Positions 46,049-54,783 are shown, counted from the first letter of the stretch. The stretch is 64,000 nt of DNA from Limosilactobacillus rudii (GCF_014145455.1 NZ_JACIVB010000017.1:62001-126000), one strand, 5' to 3'. The notes: generated by a model from the letters alone, not told the origin. Translations and numbers: made by a program.

Positions 46049-47443
46049 TTAGTAGATAATTACAGGTTCATTTTTCTGTAAATCATGGAATGCTTCTCCA
46101 GCAACGTCTGGATGCATGTTGATACATCCATGTGATCCGCCACCTTTAGCCATATATGCATGCTTCGACCAGTCATGTCGCCAGCTTGCATCGTGAAAAC
46201 CACACCCACTATCGGTAAACGGTGACCAGTACTGTACCTTGCTGGCATATTTTGAGCCATCATCATTTAACCCTCGAAGAACAGACGGTGTCTGTTGATA
46301 CATGATATACCAAACACCCTTAGGCGTTTCATTGTCTTTATTATTTGTTCCACTAACAATGTCAGTACTAAGAACACATTTACCATCTTTATAAAACCAT
46401 GCATGTTGATCAGCTATCGAAACTTCAGCATATGTATCACCAATCCCGTTATTAGACGTGATATCATATCCTGTTCCATGCTGGTTGTAGCCTTTACCGT
46501 ATATGTCACTTTTTGCATTTACCGTCTTCTTATTATCAACCAGTGCATTAGCAAGGGTTTTGCCAGCTTGCTTTTTACTAATCTTCCATCCATATGAGCC
46601 TGCATCTGTTGTCTTAATCACCGACCCATCATGGGTTTTAAACTCAAAGGATTTACCAAGAGTTGCCTGCTTATTATTGATTTCATCAACCTTAGAATCA
46701 GCTGCAGATGTATCAAAATGATATTTGCCATTTTGGTACGTTGCACGACTAATAATATCAGCACATGAATACGTATATTTTTTGTTTTGAACTTGATAAA
46801 TTACCTTTTTAGTAGCTAACTTATCTAAATTTTTCTTTTCATTTTGTACCGTCTTACTATTAGCAGATAGCGGAGACTTATACTCTGGAGTTAATTTAAC
46901 CGTCCCGTTGACAATATCTTTATCTAACTCACTATCCAGGCCATCCAAGCTGTACTGAGTACCACCAACTGCCGGTTTTATATCCACTTTGCCATTCTCA
47001 TATACGGCATAAGCATCAACTGGCGCTTTGCGTCCATTATTCAAATCAGTTACTTTTTGAGCAACTGCTTGTTTTGCTAATGGTAACTGATTACTATCAA
47101 AGTTATGTGGCTTAATCAAAATATTTCTCTTCTTATTTGATGGGAAAAACGTATATTGATCATGTAACGCAGTCGCTACTTTCTGACTATCCGCACCACT
47201 AAATCTAGCAATCGGTTTTTCTGAAGAATAAACTAAATCGTCATTTACGTAAACTTTAGTCGTTTGTGGATTCCTTTGTAGCTTAGCCAATGCTTGCTTA
47301 GCAGTTAATCCACCAACCGCAACTTCATTAATTCGAGTATTTTTATTAAAATGATTTTGCTGATGAATTGTCATGAATAATATTACTAGCACTAATAAAC
47401 CACACATAATCATTATCAGTTGCTTAATAGTCAATTCCTTCAT
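46049..47443 (-). CDS. L,D-transpeptidase with membrane anchor
   Basis: 464 aa. An N-terminal membrane helix (~8-25) is followed by a peptidoglycan-binding-type region with repeated K-x-x-x-D elements (~30-330) and a C-terminal YkuD domain. The active site is GGGSHGCINMHPDVAG (Cys ~440). Such enzymes make 3-3 cross-links or attach proteins to murein, outside the membrane. The gene heads a run of six minus-strand genes that includes the pheromone, kinase and response regulator, with gaps of 7-21 nt. That ties cell-wall modification to the signalling operon, unless internal promoters exist. Confidence 0.9.
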   Translation of the reverse strand: MKELTIKQLIMIMCGLLVLVILFMTIHQQNHFNKNTRINEVAVGGLTAKQALAKLQRNPQTTKVYVNDDLVYSSEKPIARFSGADSQKVATALHDQYTFFPSNKKRNILIKPHNFDSNQLPLAKQAVAQKVTDLNNGRKAPVDAYAVYENGKVDIKPAVGGTQYSLDGLDSELDKDIVNGTVKLTPEYKSPLSANSKTVQNEKKNLDKLATKKVIYQVQNKKYTYSCADIISRATYQNGKYHFDTSAADSKVDEINNKQATLGKSFEFKTHDGSVIKTTDAGSYGWKISKKQAGKTLANALVDNKKTVNAKSDIYGKGYNQHGTGYDITSNNGIGDTYAEVSIADQHAWFYKDGKCVLSTDIVSGTNNKDNETPKGVWYIMYQQTPSVLRGLNDDGSKYASKVQYWSPFTDSGCGFHDASWRHDWSKHAYMAKGGGSHGCINMHPDVAGEAFHDLQKNEPVIIY

Positions 47444-47473
47444 AAATTAGTACTCCAACTTGATTATTTAAAC

Positions 47474-47520
47474 ATCGAAACACCCTACGCACTACGTATT
47501 ATAGCAGTAGGGGTTTCGAT
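47474..47520 (-). promoter_or_regulatory. extended -10 promoter inside a dyad, upstream of L,D-transpeptidase
   Basis: Arms GTAGGGGTTTCGAT (47507-47520) and ATCGAAACACCCTAC (47474-47488) pair over 14 positions with one extra base. The intervening minus-strand sequence contains TGCTATAAT, an extended -10 box. No 12-bp regulon repeat lies 28 nt upstream. The dyad could be an operator placed over the promoter, or a terminator of the gene upstream, although the T-run is poor. Confidence 0.5.
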
Positions 47521-47572
47521 ATTAAACTAGTGATAACATTATTTTATTATTTATAGAACGCGACGCGCAAAA

Positions 47573-48211
47573 TTACTTAGTAACACGATAATTGTTAGTG
47601 CCATTCACCTTTGCGTAGTGGATAGTTTGACCGTTATAGGTTACCGAATTATTACCTTCCTTAGCATTCTTATAGAATTCTTCAGCCGTGGTATTACTAT
47701 CAATCATCCCCGCCTTTTGAGCAGCACGGTAACTAAAGTTCATCCCATCAGCTACAGTTACAGCCTGTTGCGCATTCGTTGTCCGACTAGCGTTACTGTG
47801 ACGAACTGCCCGCTGATTATTCGCTCTTACCGTAGCGGTCCGTGTATTTTGGCGATGACTTGGCTGAATATTATTATTTGTAACCTGACTATTATTTGCC
47901 GTTACCTGTTGAGCAGGCGCGTTATTATTTTGTGTTGGTGTATTTTCACTTACGTTGGCGTTTGTATCAGCAGTACTACTCTCATCTGCAACAGAACTAT
48001 CATCAGTTGTTGCTGATTCATCAGATGAACTGTCCTTTTTTACATCTCGATGGTGCTTTTTTGCCGAACTGCTAACCGTTTCTGTCTTAACCGGTTTATC
48101 CTCAGCTACTTTCTTTGCAGACGATGACGGCCGCATTAGCATGTAGCCACCGCATACAAGAATAATTACAACGAGTAGTGAAATAATAGTTACTTTTCCC
48201 TTGTTTTTCAT
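47573..48211 (-). CDS. membrane-anchored Ser/Asn-rich surface protein
   Basis: 212 aa. An N-terminal hydrophobic helix (VTIISLLVVIILVCGGYML) with basic residues before it would anchor it with the bulk outside. A low-complexity Ser/Asp then Asn/Gln/Thr linker (~30-155) leads to a compact C-terminal domain of about 55 residues (AAQKAGMIDSNTTAEEFYKNAK ...). I do not recognise the C-terminal domain. The chosen ATG (48211) follows GAAGGGA; an in-frame TTG upstream lies inside the -10 box and can be excluded. It is driven by promoter C and so belongs to the pheromone regulon. Confidence 0.78.
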   Translation of the reverse strand: MKNKGKVTIISLLVVIILVCGGYMLMRPSSSAKKVAEDKPVKTETVSSSAKKHHRDVKKDSSSDESATTDDSSVADESSTADTNANVSENTPTQNNNAPAQQVTANNSQVTNNNIQPSHRQNTRTATVRANNQRAVRHSNASRTTNAQQAVTVADGMNFSYRAAQKAGMIDSNTTAEEFYKNAKEGNNSVTYNGQTIHYAKVNGTNNYRVTK

Positions 48212-48256
48212 ATTTGATCCCTTCACTTCTGTCTTCTGCTTTATATCTATCTTTTT

Positions 48257-48323
48257 AGTATACAAATATTTACTAAAGATGGTTCATTATGCATTATTCG
48301 TAGCGTTTTTTGCAGAATTCGTT
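48257..48323 (-). promoter_or_regulatory. response-regulator-type promoter C
   Basis: On the minus strand AACGAATTCTGC (48323-48312) and TACGAATAATGC (48302-48291) repeat with a 21-nt period; TATACT (48262-48257) follows after exactly 28 nt. It drives the Ser/Asn-rich surface protein. Confidence 0.85.
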
Positions 48324-48364
48324 AATAAACCGCTCATATTTTACTAAAAAGTAAAGAAATAGTA

Positions 48365-48400
48365 AAGAAGCGTTTTCATCATAAAAATTGAGCGTATAAT
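48365..48400 (+). promoter_or_regulatory. promoter of the three-repeat secreted protein, with cre-like site
   Basis: TTTTCA, 16 nt, TATAAT is the likely promoter. A cre-like sequence with core GAAGCGTTTTCA (48365-48379, one mismatch) overlaps the -35, and a direct repeat AGTAAAGAA lies just upstream. Confidence 0.5.
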
Positions 48401-48431
48401 GACGATGATTAAATTTTTGGAGGGGTTTAAC

Positions 48432-49742
48432 ATGAGAAAAGTTAAACTATTTAGCACTGCACTTGCCGTTATTGCCGGCTTATCACTCGCCGAAGCAAAC
48501 GCTAATGCGGCCCAAAGAAGTAACAATAATACTAATGATGTTAATGAAGTCGGTTCACTAATTTACGCTAATGCTTACGGACAAGATTACGTTAATGACG
48601 CGCATAATATCAGCGTTTTCAAAGATAGTAATGGTCGTTATGGAATTGGTCAAGGAACTGCTGACAGCACAGCATTCTTTAAGATTAACAATGACGGTAC
48701 TGTTACTATCTGGCAAATTAAAGGTGACCAGAATACCCCAACATACAAGCAAGGCTATACAAAGAAGACTGTTTCAATCGCTAGTCTGCAAAAATCTGAA
48801 AATCAAACAAGCGCTCAAAAATCAACAATCAATCACGCTGTTTCCGCAATCAAGAGTAACCCATCTGCAACCCCAACCAATGGCAACAATAATGGAACAA
48901 CTCGTAACCGGCAGCAATTATTACAAGACGGTCAAGTAATTGACGATCTCGGTCTAAAACTATATAACCGCTACTATGGCACTGCCTACCAAAACCCAAA
49001 CCTAGATGTCTTCAAGGATAGTAATGGACGAATGGGTATTGGTCGTGGGGGCTTCAATAACACCATCTACTACAAGATTAATAGCGACGGCAAGACAATG
49101 ACCGTTTGGCGTCCTGTCTCCAACGCTAACACCCCCGCTGCCAAACAACAGTACACTACTTCCACTGTTTCATTGAGCTCTCTTGGCTTCAATCCAGATG
49201 GTCAAGCTAGTTCGAATTCCCAATCAAGTAACAGTAGTACACAAAGCCAGGCTAGTGCTAGCTCCACTTCAGCAACAAGCCAATCAACTCAGACTAGTTC
49301 AGCCAACAAGACATCAACAGCTGATCCGGCAATTACAAGTGCCCGTCCTACTGCCAATGAAGCACAACAAGTCGTTAAAAAAGCCAGTCAAAAGATCACC
49401 GTTCCTTCATCTCAAGGTAAGCAAACTCTTTCTTACTACAAGATTGCTGCATTAGTTTATGCCAAGGCGTACGGTGCCGACCGTCTCGGTAGCGACCAAG
49501 GATTACAATTAACAATGAACAAGAATCACTCTCGTTTTATCCTTGGTGAGGGAACTACCGATAGCACCCTCCTCTTCCGGGTAAATCAAGGAAAGAAGAC
49601 TGTTACAGTATGGACACTGAATGACAGCGACCGAACAACTAATAAGAATACTTACGAAATTAGTTCATTAATCAACGAGTTCTATGCTACCAGTAGCCAA
49701 CAAAATTTGATTAATACTACTGCCCAATCGTTAAAGAAATAA
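48432..49742 (+). CDS. secreted protein with three repeated modules (Lreu_0056-like)
   Basis: 436 aa. A signal peptide (FSTALAVIAGLSLAEANANA, cleavage after ~25) precedes three copies of an ~80-residue module. The copies begin IYANAYGQDYV, LYNRYYGTAY and VYAKAYGADRL, and each carries the pattern F-x-D/I-x-x-G-x-G ... F/Y-x-(I/V)-N ... TVTVW. Ser/Thr/Gln-rich linkers join them. There is no sorting signal, so it is secreted or held non-covalently. It resembles what I recall as the Lreu_0056 family of L. reuteri, whose function is unknown. Preceded by GGAGGGG and followed by a strong terminator. Confidence 0.82.
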   Translation: MRKVKLFSTALAVIAGLSLAEANANAAQRSNNNTNDVNEVGSLIYANAYGQDYVNDAHNISVFKDSNGRYGIGQGTADSTAFFKINNDGTVTIWQIKGDQNTPTYKQGYTKKTVSIASLQKSENQTSAQKSTINHAVSAIKSNPSATPTNGNNNGTTRNRQQLLQDGQVIDDLGLKLYNRYYGTAYQNPNLDVFKDSNGRMGIGRGGFNNTIYYKINSDGKTMTVWRPVSNANTPAAKQQYTTSTVSLSSLGFNPDGQASSNSQSSNSSTQSQASASSTSATSQSTQTSSANKTSTADPAITSARPTANEAQQVVKKASQKITVPSSQGKQTLSYYKIAALVYAKAYGADRLGSDQGLQLTMNKNHSRFILGEGTTDSTLLFRVNQGKKTVTVWTLNDSDRTTNKNTYEISSLINEFYATSSQQNLINTTAQSLKK

Positions 49743-49757
49743 GGGATAAGAAATAGC

Positions 49758-49794
49758 GAGGCCGAGAAAAAACAAAATGTTTTTTCTCGGCCTC
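49758..49794. terminator. strong bidirectional terminator
   Basis: Perfect 15-bp arms GAGGCCGAGAAAAAA / TTTTTTCTCGGCCTC with a 7-nt loop. Confidence 0.93.
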
Positions 49795-49855
49795 AACCTA
49801 TTACTAATAGTATCCAAACTTATAGAGCCTGGTTAATTCCCAGCTTATTTATTAT

Positions 49856-51094
49856 TTATCTTAAAATATCGATTAAATTTTTATTTGCTGCCTGGCGAGC
49901 AGGCAAAATTCCAAAAATTAATCCAACTGCTGCCGATGTCCCAAATGCTAATAAGAACGCGTTCAGTGAAACATGAGCATGGATATGAATTCCGCTGCCA
50001 CCACCAATTGCATTCGATAACAGCGGTGCTAGTAAGTGCGCAAGGCCTGCACCGCCAAGGAAGCCTAGTAATCCACCCGTTAGCGTTAAAATTACCGCTT
50101 CAACGAGGAACTGCATCATGATGTTAAAGGGTGTTGCTCCCACTGCCAGTCGAATTCCAATTTCTTGCGTTCGTTCTGAAACCGAAATATACATCATATT
50201 CATTACCCCGATACCAGCAATGAATAACGAGATTGCCGCGATAAAACTAATGAAAGTCGTGATAATACTCATTTGTGATGAGAATTGTTTTAAGGCTTTT
50301 TCCATATCAAGATACTGATAAGTTCCTTGTGTCGCTGCCGGACTATTTTTCTTTAGGTACTTAGCAACTTTACGTGAAATCGCACTAGCATTAGCGCCCT
50401 GACTAAACGTCAATTTCAGCGTATCGCCCTCTTTTACACTATTTTCTTGGTAATATAGGGCCTTAGGTAAAAGCAGATTTACCCCGTATGAATTTTGATC
50501 ACCATCAGCGGTAAACTGAGCCTGCGTTTTGTACACTCCCGTAACTTTATAGGTGACATTATTGACTGTTACTGTTGTCCCAAGAGCGTTTTGAGCAGTT
50601 CCATATTGCTTTTTTGCCATCGACTCACTCATTAACGCATTTGCTTGCCCCGTTGCAAGGTCTTGCTTAGTAAAGTTTTTTCCAGCAATTAACTTAATTG
50701 CATGTGTTGGCTTTTTTAGTAAACTCAAGCTTACCTTAGTCGTTGTATCACCAACATCTGCCTGCGTTGACAAATTATCAGTCTCTTGTTCAATTTCAAC
50801 TTTCTTTACTTCACCGCCGAACTGGGTATTGATATCATCAACCTGCTCTTGAGTGAACCCATAGACCGCTGAATTAATGTTATCTGGATCATAGGCGATT
50901 TCAGTTGTTTGCTGACCTTGCTTAGCGTTATTACCAAACTTATCATACATTGTCTTGGTAATTCCATCCCCAATACCAAGGATCGCAATTACGGCCGCAA
51001 TCCCAATCATGATACCGATAATCGTAAGGAAACTTCGCTTTTTATTTGCCTTTAATGATTGAATGGCCGACTTAAATAATTCAATCAGTTGCAT
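49856..51094 (-). CDS. MacB/FtsX-type ABC transporter permease
   Basis: 412 aa. One N-terminal helix (SFLTIIGIMIGIAAVIAILG), a ~230-residue extracellular MacB periplasmic-core-like domain, then three C-terminal helices with the FtsX motif MYISVSERTQEIGIRLAVGAT. The ATG at 51094 overlaps the ATPase gene by 14 nt. With the ATPase and adaptor it forms a tripartite MacAB-like exporter, in Gram-positives often tied to antimicrobial peptide resistance or export. Confidence 0.9.
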   Translation of the reverse strand: MQLIELFKSAIQSLKANKKRSFLTIIGIMIGIAAVIAILGIGDGITKTMYDKFGNNAKQGQQTTEIAYDPDNINSAVYGFTQEQVDDINTQFGGEVKKVEIEQETDNLSTQADVGDTTTKVSLSLLKKPTHAIKLIAGKNFTKQDLATGQANALMSESMAKKQYGTAQNALGTTVTVNNVTYKVTGVYKTQAQFTADGDQNSYGVNLLLPKALYYQENSVKEGDTLKLTFSQGANASAISRKVAKYLKKNSPAATQGTYQYLDMEKALKQFSSQMSIITTFISFIAAISLFIAGIGVMNMMYISVSERTQEIGIRLAVGATPFNIMMQFLVEAVILTLTGGLLGFLGGAGLAHLLAPLLSNAIGGGSGIHIHAHVSLNAFLLAFGTSAAVGLIFGILPARQAANKNLIDILR

Positions 51095-51779
51095 GCAGTT
51101 CACCATCCTTACTATCACTTACTACCCGTCCATCGATAATTTTAATGACTCGCTCACATTGTTCAGCTACGTGAGGATCGTGGGTAACCATGATAATTGT
51201 CGTCCCCTCTTGCTTATTAAGATGCTTAAAGAGGTTCATAATTTCCTGACTTGTTTCTGTATCTAAAGCACCGGTTGGCTCATCCGCAATTAAAAATTTG
51301 GGATGTGTTGATATTGCCCGGGCAATAGATACTCGTTGTTGTTGCCCACCAGACATATTCTTAGGGAGTTGGTTCTCATAGCCTGCTAAACCAACCTGCT
51401 TAAGAACTTCAGATACTCGACTACTAATTTCTTTGCGTCGCTTTCCTGCGTATAGCAACGGCAAGGCAACATTATCTGCAACGGTTGATTCGCGGAGAAG
51501 TTTAAAATTTTGGAAGACAAAACCAACATTCCTGTTTCGCAAAGTTGAAAATTGCTTACGAGTATAGTCATGAATTGGCTGATCTTGATAAAAATATGTT
51601 CCTTCAAAATCATCATCAAGAAAACCAATGATATTGATAAGTGTCGACTTTCCAGATCCAGACTCACCAATAATTGCGACTAACTCGCCCTGGTCAATTT
51701 CAATATTAATATCGTGAAGAACGTGAAATCGATGATTACCCTGCTGGTAGTACTTATTGATATTTTTTAGTGTGATCAT
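51081..51779 (-). CDS. MacB-type ABC transporter ATPase
   Basis: 232 aa. Walker A GESGSGKSTLINIIG, signature MSGGQQQRVSIARAI, Walker B FLIADEPTGALD and the switch His in MVTHDPHVAEQ. It belongs to the LolD/MacB subfamily. I chose the ATG at 51779, one base after the adaptor stop, because the earlier TTG lacks support. Confidence 0.93.
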   Translation of the reverse strand: MITLKNINKYYQQGNHRFHVLHDINIEIDQGELVAIIGESGSGKSTLINIIGFLDDDFEGTYFYQDQPIHDYTRKQFSTLRNRNVGFVFQNFKLLRESTVADNVALPLLYAGKRRKEISSRVSEVLKQVGLAGYENQLPKNMSGGQQQRVSIARAISTHPKFLIADEPTGALDTETSQEIMNLFKHLNKQEGTTIIMVTHDPHVAEQCERVIKIIDGRVVSDSKDGELHATD

Positions 51780-51780
51780 A

Positions 51781-52863
51781 TTAATCAACCTTCGCGTTAT
51801 CTTTAAGTTTACTATTAGGGTTCGTTACAATTCGGTCACCTGCATCGACACCATCTGTCACAATATATGAACTATTAAACGCGTGACCGCTAACCTCTGT
51901 CTCTCGTACTCGATCATTCGCTCCGACAACAAAAACTTTGCCATGGCGAACAGCAGACTTCGGAATCTGGACACCATCCTGTTTGACTGATGCCTTTGCT
52001 GTTTGCCCTGCCATGAACTTGTTGGCGTTTACATTAGCAGTAACCTCATATTTGGTATTATTTCCAGTACTCTTAGTTGGAATTGTTGCGAGGTAGCTCA
52101 CCTGGGTATTTGCTTGACGGTTCGTTGCTAATGCTTTTACCGTTAAGTTGGTACTTTGATGTAATTTACTGTAATCATATTCCGATACCTGCCCCACAAA
52201 TTGAAGAGTATCAGAATATAAAGTCACTACCGGTTCGCTTTGTTTTGATTGATCAACAGTTACGTATCCCGAAAAGGGCGCAGTTAAGGTCTGATTTACC
52301 TTCCCTGAGGCAGTATTAAGCCGCTGCTGAGTTGAATTAACACTAGCTTGAGCATCAGCATATGCATTTTGTGCCTCATTCAATTGATTTTGTAAATCAG
52401 CATAACCCTCATCACCGCGGTTCATCCCATTTAACTGTTGACGGAGATTATTCACCGTTTGCTGCTGCGTATTCATTGTTCGTTGGCTTTTACCAAGATC
52501 AGCTTGTAATTCAGCGACACTATCCTGCGTATTATCATTATGCATCGTTAAAATTGCTTCCCCTTGGGTTACGTGATCCCCATTCTTAACGTTTAAGCCC
52601 TGTAATTTGCCTGATGGTAGTGTCAATGTCTGTGTTTGAACCGGCTCAATCTTCCCGGTCAAATTGAAGTCCGCCTGGGACGTCACTTTCATAATGTTAT
52701 ACTTGGTTTTCGCTGCATCTTTTTCTTTATTAGCGTGTTGAATCGCCGTAATAATAAAAATGATCACAAGTAGCGCGCCGATTCCTACTCCCCATCGGCG
52801 CTTTTTTGTCGCAAATAATCGTCGTATTCGTGATTGATGACGGTTGTTTCTCTTTGGAGGCAT
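51781..52863 (-). CDS. MacA-like efflux adaptor (HlyD/RND family)
   Basis: 360 aa. Basic N-terminus and a single membrane helix (VGIGALLVIIFIITAI), a lipoyl half-motif (GKLQGLNVKNGDHVTQGEAIL), a coiled-coil hairpin (~110-180), the second lipoyl half (NQTLTAPFSGYVTVDQ) and a beta-barrel/proximal domain ending in TDGVDAGDRIVTN. First gene of the three-gene efflux operon. It could also serve the nearby peptide exporter, but the overlap with the MacB genes favours its own partners. Confidence 0.9.
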   Translation of the reverse strand: MPPKRNNRHQSRIRRLFATKKRRWGVGIGALLVIIFIITAIQHANKEKDAAKTKYNIMKVTSQADFNLTGKIEPVQTQTLTLPSGKLQGLNVKNGDHVTQGEAILTMHNDNTQDSVAELQADLGKSQRTMNTQQQTVNNLRQQLNGMNRGDEGYADLQNQLNEAQNAYADAQASVNSTQQRLNTASGKVNQTLTAPFSGYVTVDQSKQSEPVVTLYSDTLQFVGQVSEYDYSKLHQSTNLTVKALATNRQANTQVSYLATIPTKSTGNNTKYEVTANVNANKFMAGQTAKASVKQDGVQIPKSAVRHGKVFVVGANDRVRETEVSGHAFNSSYIVTDGVDAGDRIVTNPNSKLKDNAKVD

Positions 52864-52949
52864 AATTTTTCTCCTTCAATAGTAATTTTCTAGTTAGTTA
52901 CTTATGCAGCTAAGTATATAAGTAGTAAAATATAATTGCAAGAATAAAT

Positions 52950-53237
52950 TTATTCATTATTTTTAGGCAATTTATTACCAAGCAGATTAATGATCCCAAA
53001 AGCACACAACGCCAAGGATACCCACCACAAATCTTTGTGGAATGCTAGTAAGATGATTCCCACTAATATTATGAAGCTTCCTTCAATATACCAATACTTT
53101 TCCTTAAGATTACTTAAGAAGTAAGTTATCCCAACTACAAAAAACATCCACCCCATACTATTCTCACTGCTTAACCAACTGCCAATCGCTATGATAACAA
53201 ATAAAAAGCCCAAAATATTATTTCCCTTGTTATTCAA
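52950..53237 (-). CDS. small four-helix membrane protein
   Basis: 95 aa, four closely spaced hydrophobic helices with short polar turns, ending GNKLPKNNE. The pattern resembles the membrane part of LiaF/LiaI-like envelope-stress proteins, without a soluble domain. It lies 86 nt upstream of the efflux adaptor on the same strand. Function unknown. Confidence 0.65.
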   Translation of the reverse strand: MNNKGNNILGFLFVIIAIGSWLSSENSMGWMFFVVGITYFLSNLKEKYWYIEGSFIILVGIILLAFHKDLWWVSLALCAFGIINLLGNKLPKNNE

Positions 53238-53351
53238 TCTTTCACCCCCCTAAGAAATATTAAATTTTTCTAATTATATCAAATATTCCTTTTATCGCAA
53301 TATTGCCTGGTGCATACTCTCTAAGAATTTATTCTCCATTTCCCGGGAAAT

Positions 53352-53392
53352 AAAAAATGCCACCCCGCTTTTGGAGTGACATTTCTGTTTAA
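53352..53392 (-). terminator. aldehyde dehydrogenase terminator
   Basis: Minus strand AAATGTCACTCC / GGGTGGCATTT with a T-run, just after the stop. Confidence 0.75.
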
Positions 53393-53394
53393 TC

Positions 53395-54768
53395 TTAGTG
53401 ACGTGCTTCGTAAATCAAATGCTTATTCATAAACTCTTCAATTCCGTAACCACTTAATTCGCGACCGTAACCAGAATTCTTAACACCACCAAATGGCAGT
53501 TCTGGAAGTGAAGCCCAACCATCATTGATCCAGCTCATCCCTGTTTCAATCTGTGAAGCAACTCGTTCCGCATGATCATAATTCTTACTAAAGACGGTGT
53601 TTCCTAATCCGTAACTAGAATTATTAGCCAACGCAATTGCTTCTTCTTCATCCTTAACCTTGTAAACCGAGGCTACTGGACCAAACATTTCAGTATCAAA
53701 GATTGGATTATCTGGAGTAATATCTGTCAAAATTGTTGGCATAAAGAATTGTCCGGCAAGGTCAACCGGCTTATTACCGTAGTAGACTTTAGCACCATTC
53801 TTGACTGCTAAATCAACCTGTCCTTGTAATTTATCCTTAGCCTTCTTTGATGATAACGGAGCCAAAGTAGTTGACGGGTCTAACGGATCACCCATCTTAA
53901 CCTTTGAAAAGGCATCCTTCATCATTTCAAGGAAACGGTCATAGTCTTTTTCTAATACGATGAACCGCTTGGAAGAGGTACATACTTGTCCCGCATTGTA
54001 TAGCCGCGCAGCTGGAGCCACTTTTTCAACTAGGTCCCAATCTGCATCGTCCAAAATGATAAAGGCATCGTTACCGCCTAGTTCCATCGTGTTCTTCTTA
54101 AGGTTTGCACCAGCTTCTTTAGCAACAGTCGCACCACCACGTTCTGAACCTGTCAAGCAAACGCCAGCAACCCGTTTATCAGCAATCGCCTTATTTACTT
54201 GGTCATATGTCAAGAAGAGGTTTGTCAAACTCCCTTCCGGTGCACCTGCTTCCTTAACTGCATCTGCAAATGCTTGGGCTGAAGCCGGACAATTAGAGGC
54301 GTCCTTCAAGATCATTGGGTTTCCAACAATAAAGTTAGGAATAAATACCCGGGCAATCTGGTAAAACGGAAAGTTCCACGGTTCAACCGCAACTAATGTT
54401 CCAAGCGATTGCTTAATTACTTTTGCGCGACCGCTTGTTGTTGCAATAATATCTGGTGCCAAAAATTCATCGGCATGGGCAACATAGTAATCACAGAATG
54501 AAGCACATAAATCAACTTCTCCTTCTGCTTCACTAATCAGCTTTCCCATGTCCTTAGTCATAATAGTAGCGTATTCCTTTCGGTGTTCACGCAAAATGCG
54601 ACCAAGGTTTAATATAATTTCTTTTCGTTCTTCTAAGTTATTATCCTTACGCCAATCCAGGTATCGTTGGTGCGCGTTTGCTAACGTTTGCTCCAATTCT
54701 TCATCTGTCGTGTTTTCAAAAGTCTTCTCCACTTCATTTGTATATGGGTTAATTGTTTGGTATGCCAT
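53395..54768 (-). CDS. NAD(P)-dependent succinate-semialdehyde-type dehydrogenase
   Basis: 457 aa, aldehyde dehydrogenase superfamily. Cofactor segment VEPWNFPFYQ, Glu in TMELGGNDAFII, nucleophilic Cys in YNAGQVCTSSKRFIV and the C-terminal ELPFGGVKNSGYGREL. It best fits the GabD/Sad group; the true aldehyde is unknown. A cre-like site overlaps its leader, so carbon repression is likely. Confidence 0.9.
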   Translation of the reverse strand: MAYQTINPYTNEVEKTFENTTDEELEQTLANAHQRYLDWRKDNNLEERKEIILNLGRILREHRKEYATIMTKDMGKLISEAEGEVDLCASFCDYYVAHADEFLAPDIIATTSGRAKVIKQSLGTLVAVEPWNFPFYQIARVFIPNFIVGNPMILKDASNCPASAQAFADAVKEAGAPEGSLTNLFLTYDQVNKAIADKRVAGVCLTGSERGGATVAKEAGANLKKNTMELGGNDAFIILDDADWDLVEKVAPAARLYNAGQVCTSSKRFIVLEKDYDRFLEMMKDAFSKVKMGDPLDPSTTLAPLSSKKAKDKLQGQVDLAVKNGAKVYYGNKPVDLAGQFFMPTILTDITPDNPIFDTEMFGPVASVYKVKDEEEAIALANNSSYGLGNTVFSKNYDHAERVASQIETGMSWINDGWASLPELPFGGVKNSGYGRELSGYGIEEFMNKHLIYEARH

Positions 54769-54783
54769 GATTTTTCCTCCTTA

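Noticed and set aside
48212-48265. Upstream TTG start extending the Ser/Asn-rich surface protein
   Set aside because: The codon lies in the TATACT -10 box of its promoter, so it cannot be in the transcript; the ATG at 48211 has a ribosome binding site.
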